Assembly: GCF_005860805.1 (NCBI RefSeq)
Contig: NZ_VCEJ01000002.1
Span: 1,100,375-1,164,374 of the forward strand
From: Dyadobacter luticola
Lineage (GTDB): Bacteria; Bacteroidota; Bacteroidia; Cytophagales; Spirosomataceae
Reading direction: 5' to 3'
Length of the DNA stretch: 64,000 nt
Within the stretch, counting starts at the first letter, position 1. Each line of letters opens with the position of its first letter. Shown one piece after another: positions 26,415 through 34,545 of this stretch. Below the pieces are notes generated by a model that was not told where the DNA came from, did no database searches, and saw nothing but the letters and a program-made list of their open reading frames with translations. Made by a program: the position numbers and the translations under genes.

Positions 26415-28646
26415 ATGAAGAAAAATTACCTGTTGTTCCTTTCGCTGCTTCTGGCGGTGCTTTTATTTGGTGGCGCGGCAAAGAGGCTGGGCAAGTTTGC
26501 GAAACTTACCCGCTCCAATCCTGCAAAACCTGGTGAAGACTGGCCGGTTTACGGCGGTAATAATGCTGGAAACCGTTATTCTTCGTTGACGCAAATCAAT
26601 AAGGATAATGTAAAAAACCTGCAACTGGCGTGGACGTATGATACCGGCGAGAACAAGGATACCACCCAGCGCGGCATGGACCTGCAATGTCAGCCGATCA
26701 TCATCGACGGCATTATGTACGGCACCACGCCGCAACTGAAAGTTTTCGCCGTCGATGCTGCGACAGGCAAGCAGCTTTGGAAATTTGATCCTTTTGAAGG
26801 AAAAAGACCCCGGTTTCATCCGGCGCGCGCAGTGGTTTATTGGGCCGACGGGGATGATAAGCGCATTTTATTTACCGCAGGTTCAACGCTTCACGCAATT
26901 AATGCGGTCGATGGCAAGCCGGTTTCCAGTTTTGGTAAAAATGGCGAAGTGGATTTTCACGGTGGACTGGGTGATGAAAAAACGTACGGTTACGACCCAA
27001 TTAATTTTAACATCAGAAATACCTCTCCGGGTGTTATTTACAAAGATTTACTGATTACCGGGTCATCGGTTTCCGAGGGAGGCGATGCCTTGCCGGGACA
27101 TATTCGCGCATTTAATGTGCGCACCGGAAAAGTGGCCTGGGTTTTCAGGACGATTCCTTTGCCGGGGGAATATGGTTATGAAACCTGGTCGAAAGATTCG
27201 TATAAAAAGCTCGGCGGTGCGAATTGCTGGGCGGGTATGGTGATCGATGAAAAGCGTGGGATGGTATTTCTCGGAACAGGCTCGCCGTCCGTTGATTTTT
27301 ATGGCGGATCCAGGATCGGGACGAATCTTTTTGCCAACTGCGTGATTGCCCTGAATGCAGCTACCGGGAAAAGGAAATGGCATTTCCAGACCGTGCACCA
27401 CGATCTCTGGGACCGCGACATTCCTTGTCCGCCCAACTTGATCACGGTGAAACAAAAAGGTCCGGATGGCAAATTGCGGACGATCGACGCCGTGGCGCAG
27501 GCTACCAAAGACGGCTTTATTTTTATATTCGACCGCGACAGCGGCAAGCCGCTTTTTCCTGTAAAGGAAGTCCCGACGCCCAAAGGAAATATCCTTCCCG
27601 GCGACCAGCCCTGGCCGACGCAGCCGGTACCCTCCAAGCCGGCACCGTTTGCTTATCAAAATTTGACAGAAGACAACATTACTACGCGTACACCCGAAGC
27701 GCATGCTTACGTGCTCGACCGCTATAATCAAAGCAATAAGGGCGCGAAAAACACGCCGCCGGATCTGGTAGGGGGTTTATTGTATGGAATCGGGGGAGGC
27801 GCGGAGTGGGGCGGCACGGCTGCCGATCCAAATGGAGTGATGTATGTGAATGGTAACAACATGCTCTGGTGGCTCAAAATGCGGGATGCGAAAGAGAAAT
27901 CCGGCGCTGAAATGTCGAAGGGGCAGGTTTTGTTTAATACCAATTGTGCGGCCTGTCACGCAAATGGCGCACAAAATGCGTCGGCTTCGGCTCAGGCTTA
28001 TCCGGTTTTGACTGACATCGGGAAGAGAATGTCTCGGGAGCAGATTGGTGCGCTGCTTGAAACAGGTCGCGGACGGATGCCTTCTTTTCAGCATATCTCA
28101 AAAGAAAACCGGAATGAGATCATCAATTTTTTATTGAAAATAGAGGCCAAACCGGCCGCGAATGACATTCACAGCCAGAAAACAGAGGTGGCTGAAAAGA
28201 AGGAAAGTTTTCCATTTTCGGTGCCTTACGTCAACAATGGCAATGTGCAGTTTCGCGACCAGGACGACTATCCTGCCATGAAACCGCCGTGGGGAACCTT
28301 GAATGCGGTAGACATGAACACGGGTGAGTATCTCTGGAAAGTAACACTGGGAGAATATCCAGAGCTGACCAAAAAGGGCGTGCCGCCAACCGGGACCGAA
28401 AATCACGGCGGGCCGATCGTGACGGCAGGTGGTTTGCTGTTTATCGCCGCCACTTATGACCAGCATCTGAGAGCATTTGATACCAAAACCGGAAAAGTGG
28501 TTTGGCAGTATAAACTTCCGGCTGGAGGCTTTGCCACACCAGTTACTTATATGGTCAATGGGAAGCAATACATTGCGATAGCGGCCGGCGGGACGAGGTA
28601 TGGACTGAAACCCGGCGGCACTTATGTAGCATTTGCATTACCTTGA
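26415..28646 (+). CDS. PQQ-dependent dehydrogenase with internal cytochrome c domain
   Basis: 743 aa. Signal or anchor MKKNYLLFLSLLLAVLLFGG, then an eight-bladed quinoprotein propeller (DWPVYGGNNAGNRYSSLTQI; VFAVDAATGKQLWKFDP; HHDLWDRDIPCPP near residues 325-337, the signature of glucose-dehydrogenase-like quinoproteins). A cytochrome c domain with C511-A-A-C514-H515 (about 500-580) is inserted before the last blades, which resume at about 600 (PPWGTLNAVDMNTGEYLWK). PQQ is reduced in the periplasm and electrons could leave through the internal haem. It follows the dehydratase by 21 bp, so it may oxidise an aldose to the aldonate that the dehydratase uses. Confidence 0.88.
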   Translation: MKKNYLLFLSLLLAVLLFGGAAKRLGKFAKLTRSNPAKPGEDWPVYGGNNAGNRYSSLTQINKDNVKNLQLAWTYDTGENKDTTQRGMDLQCQPIIIDGIMYGTTPQLKVFAVDAATGKQLWKFDPFEGKRPRFHPARAVVYWADGDDKRILFTAGSTLHAINAVDGKPVSSFGKNGEVDFHGGLGDEKTYGYDPINFNIRNTSPGVIYKDLLITGSSVSEGGDALPGHIRAFNVRTGKVAWVFRTIPLPGEYGYETWSKDSYKKLGGANCWAGMVIDEKRGMVFLGTGSPSVDFYGGSRIGTNLFANCVIALNAATGKRKWHFQTVHHDLWDRDIPCPPNLITVKQKGPDGKLRTIDAVAQATKDGFIFIFDRDSGKPLFPVKEVPTPKGNILPGDQPWPTQPVPSKPAPFAYQNLTEDNITTRTPEAHAYVLDRYNQSNKGAKNTPPDLVGGLLYGIGGGAEWGGTAADPNGVMYVNGNNMLWWLKMRDAKEKSGAEMSKGQVLFNTNCAACHANGAQNASASAQAYPVLTDIGKRMSREQIGALLETGRGRMPSFQHISKENRNEIINFLLKIEAKPAANDIHSQKTEVAEKKESFPFSVPYVNNGNVQFRDQDDYPAMKPPWGTLNAVDMNTGEYLWKVTLGEYPELTKKGVPPTGTENHGGPIVTAGGLLFIAATYDQHLRAFDTKTGKVVWQYKLPAGGFATPVTYMVNGKQYIAIAAGGTRYGLKPGGTYVAFALP

Positions 28647-28670
28647 CAGCCAACACCTAACAATCGATCT

Positions 28671-29669
28671 ATGAAAAAATATCTGCTTAGCTGTGACTGG
28701 GGGACGTCGTCTTTCCGGTTGAGACTTGTCCATTTGCCGGACCAAAGCATTGTCGGTGAAATCGTTTCCAAAAATGGTGTCGGGGATACTTTCAATGTGT
28801 GGCGGGAAAAGGGAATTCAGCTGATGCCGAGGGAAGAATTTTTCAAAAAACATTTAAAAGAGCAGGTCGATTTTCTTTCCCGCGACCTGGAAATAGACTT
28901 GACCGGCGTGCCGATCGTACTTTCGGGCATGGCCTCTTCTTCGATTGGCATGCTGGAAATTCCGTACGCCAATGTGCCATTTGACCTCGACGGAAGCAAT
29001 GTGCTCACGCGGTTTATCGAGTCACAGCCTGCATTTCCGAATGAAATCATCATTATTTCCGGCGCGCGGAGCAGTCAGGATGTGATGCGCGGCGAAGAAA
29101 CGCAGCTGGTAGGCTTGCATCAGCTTGTACATTTTGCCAGCCAGGAGGAATCGATCTTTATTTTCCCGGGTACGCATTCCAAGCACATGTATGTAAAAAG
29201 CGGCCAGCTGGTTGATTTCAAAACCTTTATGACCGGAGAAGTTTTCAACCTCATGGCGACTCAGAGCATTCTGAAAGATTCCGTGGACCTGGAACAGCTG
29301 GCGGATTTGAGTGAAAGTGACTGGGAACCGTTTCGTGCCGGGGTGCGGGAATCGGGTTCAGGGTTTATTTTAAATTCCCTTTTTACGGTCAGGACCAACC
29401 AGCTTTTTAATGTGATGAGCAAAAAGCAGAACGCCATGTACCTCAGCGGCGTGCTGATCGGCTCTGAGCTGCGGTACCTGATGGGTGAGCGCGGGAAGGA
29501 ATTTGCTTTATGCAGCGGAAACAATCTTTTTGAACTATATCAAACAGGCATCAGCGAGCTGGGCCTGGCAGAAAATACGAAAATCATTTCATCGGAAATC
29601 GTAGATATCGCCGCTATGACGGGACATATCCGCATTTTCGAACACCAGAAATCAAAATTGGAATTATGA
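28671..29669 (+). CDS. dgoK: 2-keto-3-deoxygalactonokinase (DgoK type)
   Basis: 332 aa. The N-terminus CDWGTSSFRLRL is the phosphate-binding loop of the FGGY/ASKHA-like DgoK family; further family landmarks are SGMASSSIGMLEIPYANVPF (key residues Ser, Gly, Met), ISGARSSQDVMRGEETQLVG and FPGTHSKH. It phosphorylates 2-keto-3-deoxygalactonate at C6 with ATP. No signal peptide, so it acts in the cytosol. Its stop overlaps the aldolase start by 4 bp (ATGA). Together with its neighbours it defines a De Ley-Doudoroff operon. Confidence 0.92.
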   Translation: MKKYLLSCDWGTSSFRLRLVHLPDQSIVGEIVSKNGVGDTFNVWREKGIQLMPREEFFKKHLKEQVDFLSRDLEIDLTGVPIVLSGMASSSIGMLEIPYANVPFDLDGSNVLTRFIESQPAFPNEIIIISGARSSQDVMRGEETQLVGLHQLVHFASQEESIFIFPGTHSKHMYVKSGQLVDFKTFMTGEVFNLMATQSILKDSVDLEQLADLSESDWEPFRAGVRESGSGFILNSLFTVRTNQLFNVMSKKQNAMYLSGVLIGSELRYLMGERGKEFALCSGNNLFELYQTGISELGLAENTKIISSEIVDIAAMTGHIRIFEHQKSKLEL

Positions 29670-30304
29670 GTCAAGGTAAATTTTCAGAGGCGCTTTTTGC
29701 GAAGGCACCGCTCGTCGGCATTATCCGGAATGTGGCATTGGAAGATTTGAAACAAATTCTCCCGATATTCCGTGAAGTAGGTTTAACCACCGTCGAAATC
29801 ACGATGAACACTGCAGGAGCGACGGAAATGATCCGGTATGCGATTGAAAATGAGGGAGAAGGCCTGAACATTGGTGCCGGTACAGTGTGTACCAAAGACG
29901 ACCTGGACGCTGCATTGGAAGCGGGCGCGCAATTCATCGTCACGCCGGTAATTAGCAAAAAAGTGATTAAGTCCTGCGTAAAAAAGAACATTCCGATTTT
30001 TCCCGGCGCATTTACGCCCACCGAAATTTACAATGCCTGGACCCTCGGCGCCACAATGGTGAAAATCTATCCTGCTACGTCCCTTGGTCCTGAGTACATT
30101 AAAGATTTGAAAGCGCCGATGAACCAACTGAAACTACTTCCGACGGGCGGGGTAAGTCTGGAAAATATGTCGGCTTTTTTGAAAGCGGGTGCAAACGGGC
30201 TGGGAATCGGCGGGCAGCTTTTTGACAAGAAACTGATACAGGAAAAAAACTGGGATGAGTTGCGAAGTCACTTCCAGCAGTTTGTGCAAAAACTCTCCAT
30301 GTGA
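29666..30304 (+). CDS. 2-keto-3-deoxy-6-phospho-sugar-acid aldolase (KDPG/KDPGal)
   Basis: 212 aa. A class I aldolase of the KDPG family: LVGIIRNVALEDLKQI, VEITMNT with the catalytic Glu, GAGTVCTKDDLD, and the Schiff-base Lys133 in TMVKIYPATSLG, then LPTGGVSLENM. It splits 2-keto-3-deoxy-6-phosphogalactonate (or -gluconate) into pyruvate and glyceraldehyde 3-phosphate. Cytosolic. Placed between DgoK (overlap 4 bp) and the MFS carrier (overlap 1 bp: stop TGA shares its A with the next ATG). The partner DgoK favours the galacto epimer. Confidence 0.92.
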   Translation: MSQGKFSEALFAKAPLVGIIRNVALEDLKQILPIFREVGLTTVEITMNTAGATEMIRYAIENEGEGLNIGAGTVCTKDDLDAALEAGAQFIVTPVISKKVIKSCVKKNIPIFPGAFTPTEIYNAWTLGATMVKIYPATSLGPEYIKDLKAPMNQLKLLPTGGVSLENMSAFLKAGANGLGIGGQLFDKKLIQEKNWDELRSHFQQFVQKLSM

Positions 30305-31599
30305 TGGGCCAGATCAAAAATTACCGCTGGATCATCGTTGTCCTGCTTTTTTCGGCAACCACCATCAACTACCTCGACCGCCAGATCATCGGACTTTTGA
30401 AACCGATCCTGGAAAAAGAATTTGTATGGACAGAAACCGATTTTGCGCGGATTGTGATGGCATTTACAGCGGCTTATGCGCTGGGTTTGCTGGTTTTCGG
30501 CTGGTTGATTGATAAAATCGGTACGAAGGCGGGCTACTCGTTTACCATTATTTTTTGGAGCATTGCCGGTATGCTGCACGCGGTGGCGCGGAGTGCTTTT
30601 GGTTTTGGCCTGGCGCGTATCGGATTAGGATTGGGTGAGGCGGGTAACTATCCTGCGGCCGTGAAAACGGTAGCAGAATGGTTTCCCAAAAAGGAGCGCG
30701 CGCTAGCGACGGGACTTTTCAATGCAGGTACCAGCATTGGCGTCGTGGTGGCACTGATCCTTGTACCCTGGATTTTGACAAGCTATGGTTGGCAGGAAGT
30801 TTTCTGGATTACCGGTGCTCTGGGTTTTGTGTGGCTTATTTTCTGGTTGCTTTTGTATGACATTCCTGCCAAGCAAAAACGACTGACTGCCGAGGAGCTG
30901 CACCACATTACTAGCGGCCAGGATCAGGATGAAAATGAAGCCGAGAAGCAGCCGATTAAGTGGATCAAGCTTTTTACATTTCCCCAAACCTGGGCATATA
31001 TTACCGGAAAAGGGCTTATCGACCCGATTTACTGGTTTTTTCTTTTCTGGCTGCCGTCTTATTTTGCATCAACATTTAACCTGGATTTGAAAAAACCAAG
31101 CCTCGAATTGATGTTGATTTACACGGCCACAACCGTGGGAAGTATTGGCGGCGGCTACCTTTCATCCTGGCTGATCAAAAGAGGCTGGCCGACATTGAAA
31201 GCACGGAAAGCGGTATTACTGGCTTTCGCTTGTCTCGAATTATCCGTGATCACGATCCAGTTTGCCGACGGCGTCTGGGCAGCAGTTGGTTTGATCAGTT
31301 TTGCCGTGGCATTGCACCAGGCCTGGGCCACCAATGTATTTACTTTACCTTCCGATTTATTTCCGAAACAGGCAGTGAGCTCGGTAGTCGGCATCGGCGG
31401 GATGGCGGGCGCGGTGGGCGGTATACTTTTTCCGATACTGATCGGGAATTTGCTCGATAATTACAAAGCTGCGGGGAACATTCAGGCGGGCTATAACATT
31501 ATCTTTACGATCTGCGGATTCACCTACCTGGTCGCCTGGACAATTATACATCTTCTGACCAGGACACCTAAGGTGGTCGAGCTGGATGAACTGAGATAA
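30304..31599 (+). CDS. MFS sugar-acid transporter (hexuronate/aldonate type)
   Basis: 431 aa, 12 membrane segments. Member of the anion:cation symporter branch of the major facilitator superfamily (ExuT/GudP/DgoT relatives): NYLDRQIIGLLKPIL in helix 1, FGWLIDKIGTK loop, RIGLGLGEAGNYPAAVKTVAEWFPKKERALATG (key residues Gly, Glu, Asn, Trp, Pro). Start taken as ATG at 30304; a GTG at 30301 is less likely. Genetic context suggests import of galactonate or, if the dehydratase is really exported, of 2-keto-3-deoxygalactonate. Confidence 0.88.
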   Translation: MGQIKNYRWIIVVLLFSATTINYLDRQIIGLLKPILEKEFVWTETDFARIVMAFTAAYALGLLVFGWLIDKIGTKAGYSFTIIFWSIAGMLHAVARSAFGFGLARIGLGLGEAGNYPAAVKTVAEWFPKKERALATGLFNAGTSIGVVVALILVPWILTSYGWQEVFWITGALGFVWLIFWLLLYDIPAKQKRLTAEELHHITSGQDQDENEAEKQPIKWIKLFTFPQTWAYITGKGLIDPIYWFFLFWLPSYFASTFNLDLKKPSLELMLIYTATTVGSIGGGYLSSWLIKRGWPTLKARKAVLLAFACLELSVITIQFADGVWAAVGLISFAVALHQAWATNVFTLPSDLFPKQAVSSVVGIGGMAGAVGGILFPILIGNLLDNYKAAGNIQAGYNIIFTICGFTYLVAWTIIHLLTRTPKVVELDELR

Positions 31600-31604
31600 T
31601 TTCC

Positions 31605-32066
31605 ATGAATACCATTAAAAGAACAGATTCCGAAAACCCCGACTTCGTCGCCCTGGTGAAAATGCTGGACGCTTACCTGGCCGTCACGGATGGCGATGAG
31701 CATGCCTTTTACTCGCAGTATAACAAGATCGACAAGATCCGGCACGTCGTTGTTTTCTATGAAAATGATATTGCGATCGGCTGCGGCGCTATCAAACCTT
31801 TCGGCGAGGACGCCATGGAAGTGAAGCGAATGTTCGTTACGCCGCAAGGACGCAATAAAGGTATCGCTTCTAAAATGCTCACTGAACTGGAAAACTGGAC
31901 AAAAGAACTGGGCTACTCACGCTGCGTCCTGGAAACCGGCGCGAGGCAAACCGAAGCCATCGCGCTATACAAGAAAAACGGTTACCAGGTGACGGAGAAT
32001 TATGGTCAGTATGTGGGCGTGGAAAATAGTGTTTGCTTTGAGAAAAGGTTTTTTCCTTCGCTTTAA
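31605..32066 (+). CDS. GNAT family N-acetyltransferase
   Basis: 153 aa with a GNAT fold: GAIKPFGEDAMEVKRMFV strand, acetyl-CoA loop PQGRNKGIASKML, and the final ALYKKNGYQVTENYG. It starts 5 bp after the MFS stop, so it is co-transcribed with the sugar-acid operon or reads through from it; a functional link to the pathway is not evident. Substrate unknown. Confidence 0.85.
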   Translation: MNTIKRTDSENPDFVALVKMLDAYLAVTDGDEHAFYSQYNKIDKIRHVVVFYENDIAIGCGAIKPFGEDAMEVKRMFVTPQGRNKGIASKMLTELENWTKELGYSRCVLETGARQTEAIALYKKNGYQVTENYGQYVGVENSVCFEKRFFPSL

Positions 32067-32073
32067 TGTAAAC

Positions 32074-32424
32074 TTACTTTTTGGTGATTGATGTGATCGT
32101 GATGTAAGGCGGAATCGCGACGAGCGACTCGCCAGAATAGCAGGTTGATTTCAGATCTCCGCTGATTATGTAATTCCTAACCTTATAATTTTCCGCTTTC
32201 TGCCAGGTTGAGTCGACTTCACAGGCTACTGCACCGGTTCTTGCAGATGTTGAATCACTGGTGTCGTAAATGGTAAAGTTTCCGTGACCATGATATGTGG
32301 CTTCCAGGTTTGCAACTTGCTTAAAAGGCTTACCATCGCAGCCGCATTCCGGCTCAGGATTTTTTTTCTTGCATGAAAATGCCAGTGACATTAAGACAAA
32401 TACCAGAAAGGAGCTTGTTTTCAT
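32074..32424 (-). CDS. Small lipoprotein, unknown function
   Basis: 116 aa. Signal MKTSSFLVFVLMSLAFSC with the lipid-modified Cys at residue 18, followed by KKKNPEPECGCDGK, whose extra Cys residues may form a disulphide. The rest looks beta-rich. No family recognised. Convergent with the GNAT gene at 31605 (8-bp gap); upstream neighbour is another lipoprotein on the same strand. Confidence 0.65.
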   Translation of the reverse strand: MKTSSFLVFVLMSLAFSCKKKNPEPECGCDGKPFKQVANLEATYHGHGNFTIYDTSDSTSARTGAVACEVDSTWQKAENYKVRNYIISGDLKSTCYSGESLVAIPPYITITSITKK

Positions 32425-32479
32425 AACAGTGGATTTATTCTTTAACTTTCAAAGAATCCAGTTCGGCGTTTAAGCCGCA

Positions 32480-33319
32480 TCAATACACAAAATTTAATGT
32501 ATAAACCGTCCCTCCGGCTGAATCACTTTTGACGGTGACTTTGCTTGGGTAGCCGTTTGGCAGGTACTCGTAGGTATAGTCGACGTGGTAAGCCGAGCCG
32601 TTTGTAGCGACGCGGGTTTCGCGCACAATGTTGTTGGGGCTAAAAGAGTTGACCGACATTTGTCCCTGCCAGTCTATTCCGAGGTGGAAGAAAGGATTTG
32701 GGTGGTTGTCATACTCATATTTGATAATGCCCGTCATGCCATTCTGGTCATAGATGGTACTGGCGCTTTCAATGACATTATGCTGAGCGTCACGGGTATA
32801 GGTGGCGCTGTAATCTGTTCCCGGCGCATTTTTGGCGGTCATCACCTGCTTGATAATGTATCCGTTATCGTCGAAAAAGTAAATGCGGTTGTACAATTGC
32901 GGATAGGTGAAATACTCCTCGGTGAGCTTTCTGACCGAATCATTAGCCGGCGCCTCGAAGGTCAGGTTGTAAAATGGTTTGAAATCGGGTGAGACCGAGC
33001 CGCCCTCTGGTGAAACACTGGCAGAAATGACCTTGTAGGTAGTTGGGATACCGGCGTTGCGGGTGAAGCTGCCGGTACCAAAATGCGCCGGTTTTTCAAA
33101 TGCAGCATAGCGCAATTCCTGGCTCAGATAATTTCCTTCGTAAACGTATTCTGCCAGCAACCGATTGTTATACAGCAATTTCTGCAACTTCACATCCGCG
33201 CCGCGGGAGCCGAATGGTGCCTGCTGCCTTTCCAGGTAAGAGAGGTCCGGGGCGGTTTCCTTGTCTTTTTTGCAGGAAATAAATCCGGCGAGAAGGAGTA
33301 AGAAGTAAAATTTTTTCAC
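32480..33319 (-). CDS. Lipoprotein with Rhs/YD-like beta repeats, unknown function
   Basis: 279 aa when started at the GTG at 33319 (VKKFYFLLLLAGFISC), which gives a standard lipoprotein signal; the upstream TTG at 33349 would add 10 residues and spoil it. The mature protein has repeated short strand motifs such as YEYDNHPNPF and DYTYEYLPNGYPSKV that resemble the YD-type repeats of extracellular proteins. No toxin or enzymatic domain. Function unknown. Confidence 0.6.
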   Translation of the reverse strand: MKKFYFLLLLAGFISCKKDKETAPDLSYLERQQAPFGSRGADVKLQKLLYNNRLLAEYVYEGNYLSQELRYAAFEKPAHFGTGSFTRNAGIPTTYKVISASVSPEGGSVSPDFKPFYNLTFEAPANDSVRKLTEEYFTYPQLYNRIYFFDDNGYIIKQVMTAKNAPGTDYSATYTRDAQHNVIESASTIYDQNGMTGIIKYEYDNHPNPFFHLGIDWQGQMSVNSFSPNNIVRETRVATNGSAYHVDYTYEYLPNGYPSKVTVKSDSAGGTVYTLNFVY

Positions 33320-33408
33320 GGCCTGAGGGAAAATATTTGTGTTGAACAAGTTACAAATATTCGGATTATAAATGTTTACGCAAACAAAAATGAAAATGCT
33401 AAATACTT

Positions 33409-33457
33409 ACATTTAAAAAGGGAGATACTTTGCGAATGTATCTCCCTTTTTAAATGT
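33409..33457. terminator. Long bidirectional terminator hairpin
   Basis: Perfect 20-bp arms (33409-33428 and 33438-33457) with a 9-nt loop; the stem ends in A/T runs that give U-tracts on either strand. It lies 1 bp past the small YxWxxGxW gene and upstream of the lipoprotein gene. Confidence 0.85.
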
Positions 33458-33458
33458 A

Positions 33459-33683
33459 CTATCTCCTGTATCTTCCTCTTACCCACACGTAGCGTCCTCG
33501 TTTCCAGACATAATGACCAGGATCCCAGTGATGCTGGGGCGAAGGCTGGCGAGGTATTACTTCCACTCTAACCGGTGGCGGCGAAGGTCTTGGAGCTGCG
33601 GGCCTCACTACGCAGGATGCCATGGACAATAGCAGGAATGTCGCTGCCAGGATATGGTTTCTGAAACTCTTTGGATTTTTCAT
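33459..33683 (-). CDS. Small YxWxxGxY-repeat lipoprotein
   Basis: 74 aa. Lipoprotein signal with ATFLLLSMASC (Cys at residue 24). A Pro-rich linker follows, and the end carries tandem aromatic-Gly repeats (HYVWKRGRYVWVRGRY), like the YXWXXGXW family of small envelope proteins. Followed directly by a strong hairpin terminator. Function unknown. Confidence 0.68.
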   Translation of the reverse strand: MKNPKSFRNHILAATFLLLSMASCVVRPAAPRPSPPPVRVEVIPRQPSPQHHWDPGHYVWKRGRYVWVRGRYRR

Positions 33684-33877
33684 AACGATCGGTTTTTAGG
33701 TTCTCTGGACTTCCGGCAAAACTGCCGCAATGTGTTTTAGAGGGTTTCAGGCAGGAAAGGTTTAAATGATCGCGTTTTTAGCAGAAGTTGTGGTGCTTTA
33801 TAAGTAAACAAGCCGCTCAAAACCGTTTTTATCTCAGGAATAAACAGCATTAAATATTTAACTAAAATCAAGAAACG

Positions 33878-34327
33878 ATGAAACTGAGCTTCAAAAGCGG
33901 GGTACTGGTAATGTTTTCACTCATGATGAGCGCGACGCTGAGCTTTGCGCAGAGCAAAGACGAGGCGGATGTGGCCAAGGCGGTCGAGTCGCTGCGGGTG
34001 CTGCTGGTGGAGCCGACCAAAAAAGGACTGGAAGAAATTTCTGCAAAGGAGCTTAGCTACGGGCACTCCAATGGTATGGTGGAAGATCAGTCAACTTTTG
34101 TTGAATCGCTAATGAGCCTGAAATACGATTTTGTGACGATGGAACTGACCGAGCAAACGATCAAAGTGGTGGGTAATGCAGCGATCGTGCGTCACATCCT
34201 GACAGCCAAAACCAACGATGCCGGAAAGGGACCGGGCACGGCTAATATCAAAGTTTTGCAGGTATGGCAGAAGCAGGGAAGCAAGTGGATTTTGATTGCG
34301 CGTCAGGCGGTGAAGATCGTGGCCTGA
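33878..34327 (+). CDS. Exported SnoaL/DUF4440-like protein
   Basis: 149 aa. Signal peptide MKLSFKSGVLVMFSLMMSATLSFAQ. The mature part has the cone-shaped NTF2-like pattern: helix ADVAKAVESLRVLLVEPTKKGLEEI, strand ELSYGHSNGMVEDQSTFVESL, then ITILTAKTNDAG-like strands ending in VLQVWQKQGSKWILIARQAVKI. DUF4440 members may be ligand-binding or enzymatic; no active-site residue can be named here. Single-gene unit with a terminator. Confidence 0.78.
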   Translation: MKLSFKSGVLVMFSLMMSATLSFAQSKDEADVAKAVESLRVLLVEPTKKGLEEISAKELSYGHSNGMVEDQSTFVESLMSLKYDFVTMELTEQTIKVVGNAAIVRHILTAKTNDAGKGPGTANIKVLQVWQKQGSKWILIARQAVKIVA

Positions 34328-34334
34328 ACTGATC

Positions 34335-34373
34335 CGGTGCGCTTCACCATAGAAGGTGGGCGCACCGAATTTT
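34335..34373 (+). terminator. Two-part terminator hairpin
   Basis: Outer stem CGGTGCGC (34335-34342) / GCGCACCG (34360-34367) with an inner CACC / GGTG pair and a T-rich tail, 8 bp after the DUF4440-like gene. Confidence 0.8.
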
Positions 34374-34545
34374 AGGGAGGAGGATTTAACGTAAGCTTAA
34401 ACGTTGAGTAAAATGCGTTTGTGTTTTCAAATGTAGAAATAGCTTTGTGAAATCCTGAATTAATGGCATTTCAAAAACATTCCAATTTGTTCAGTATTGA
34501 TTTACAAGCGGTTGACGCGCGAGAATTTTGCGTAAGTGTTTTCTC

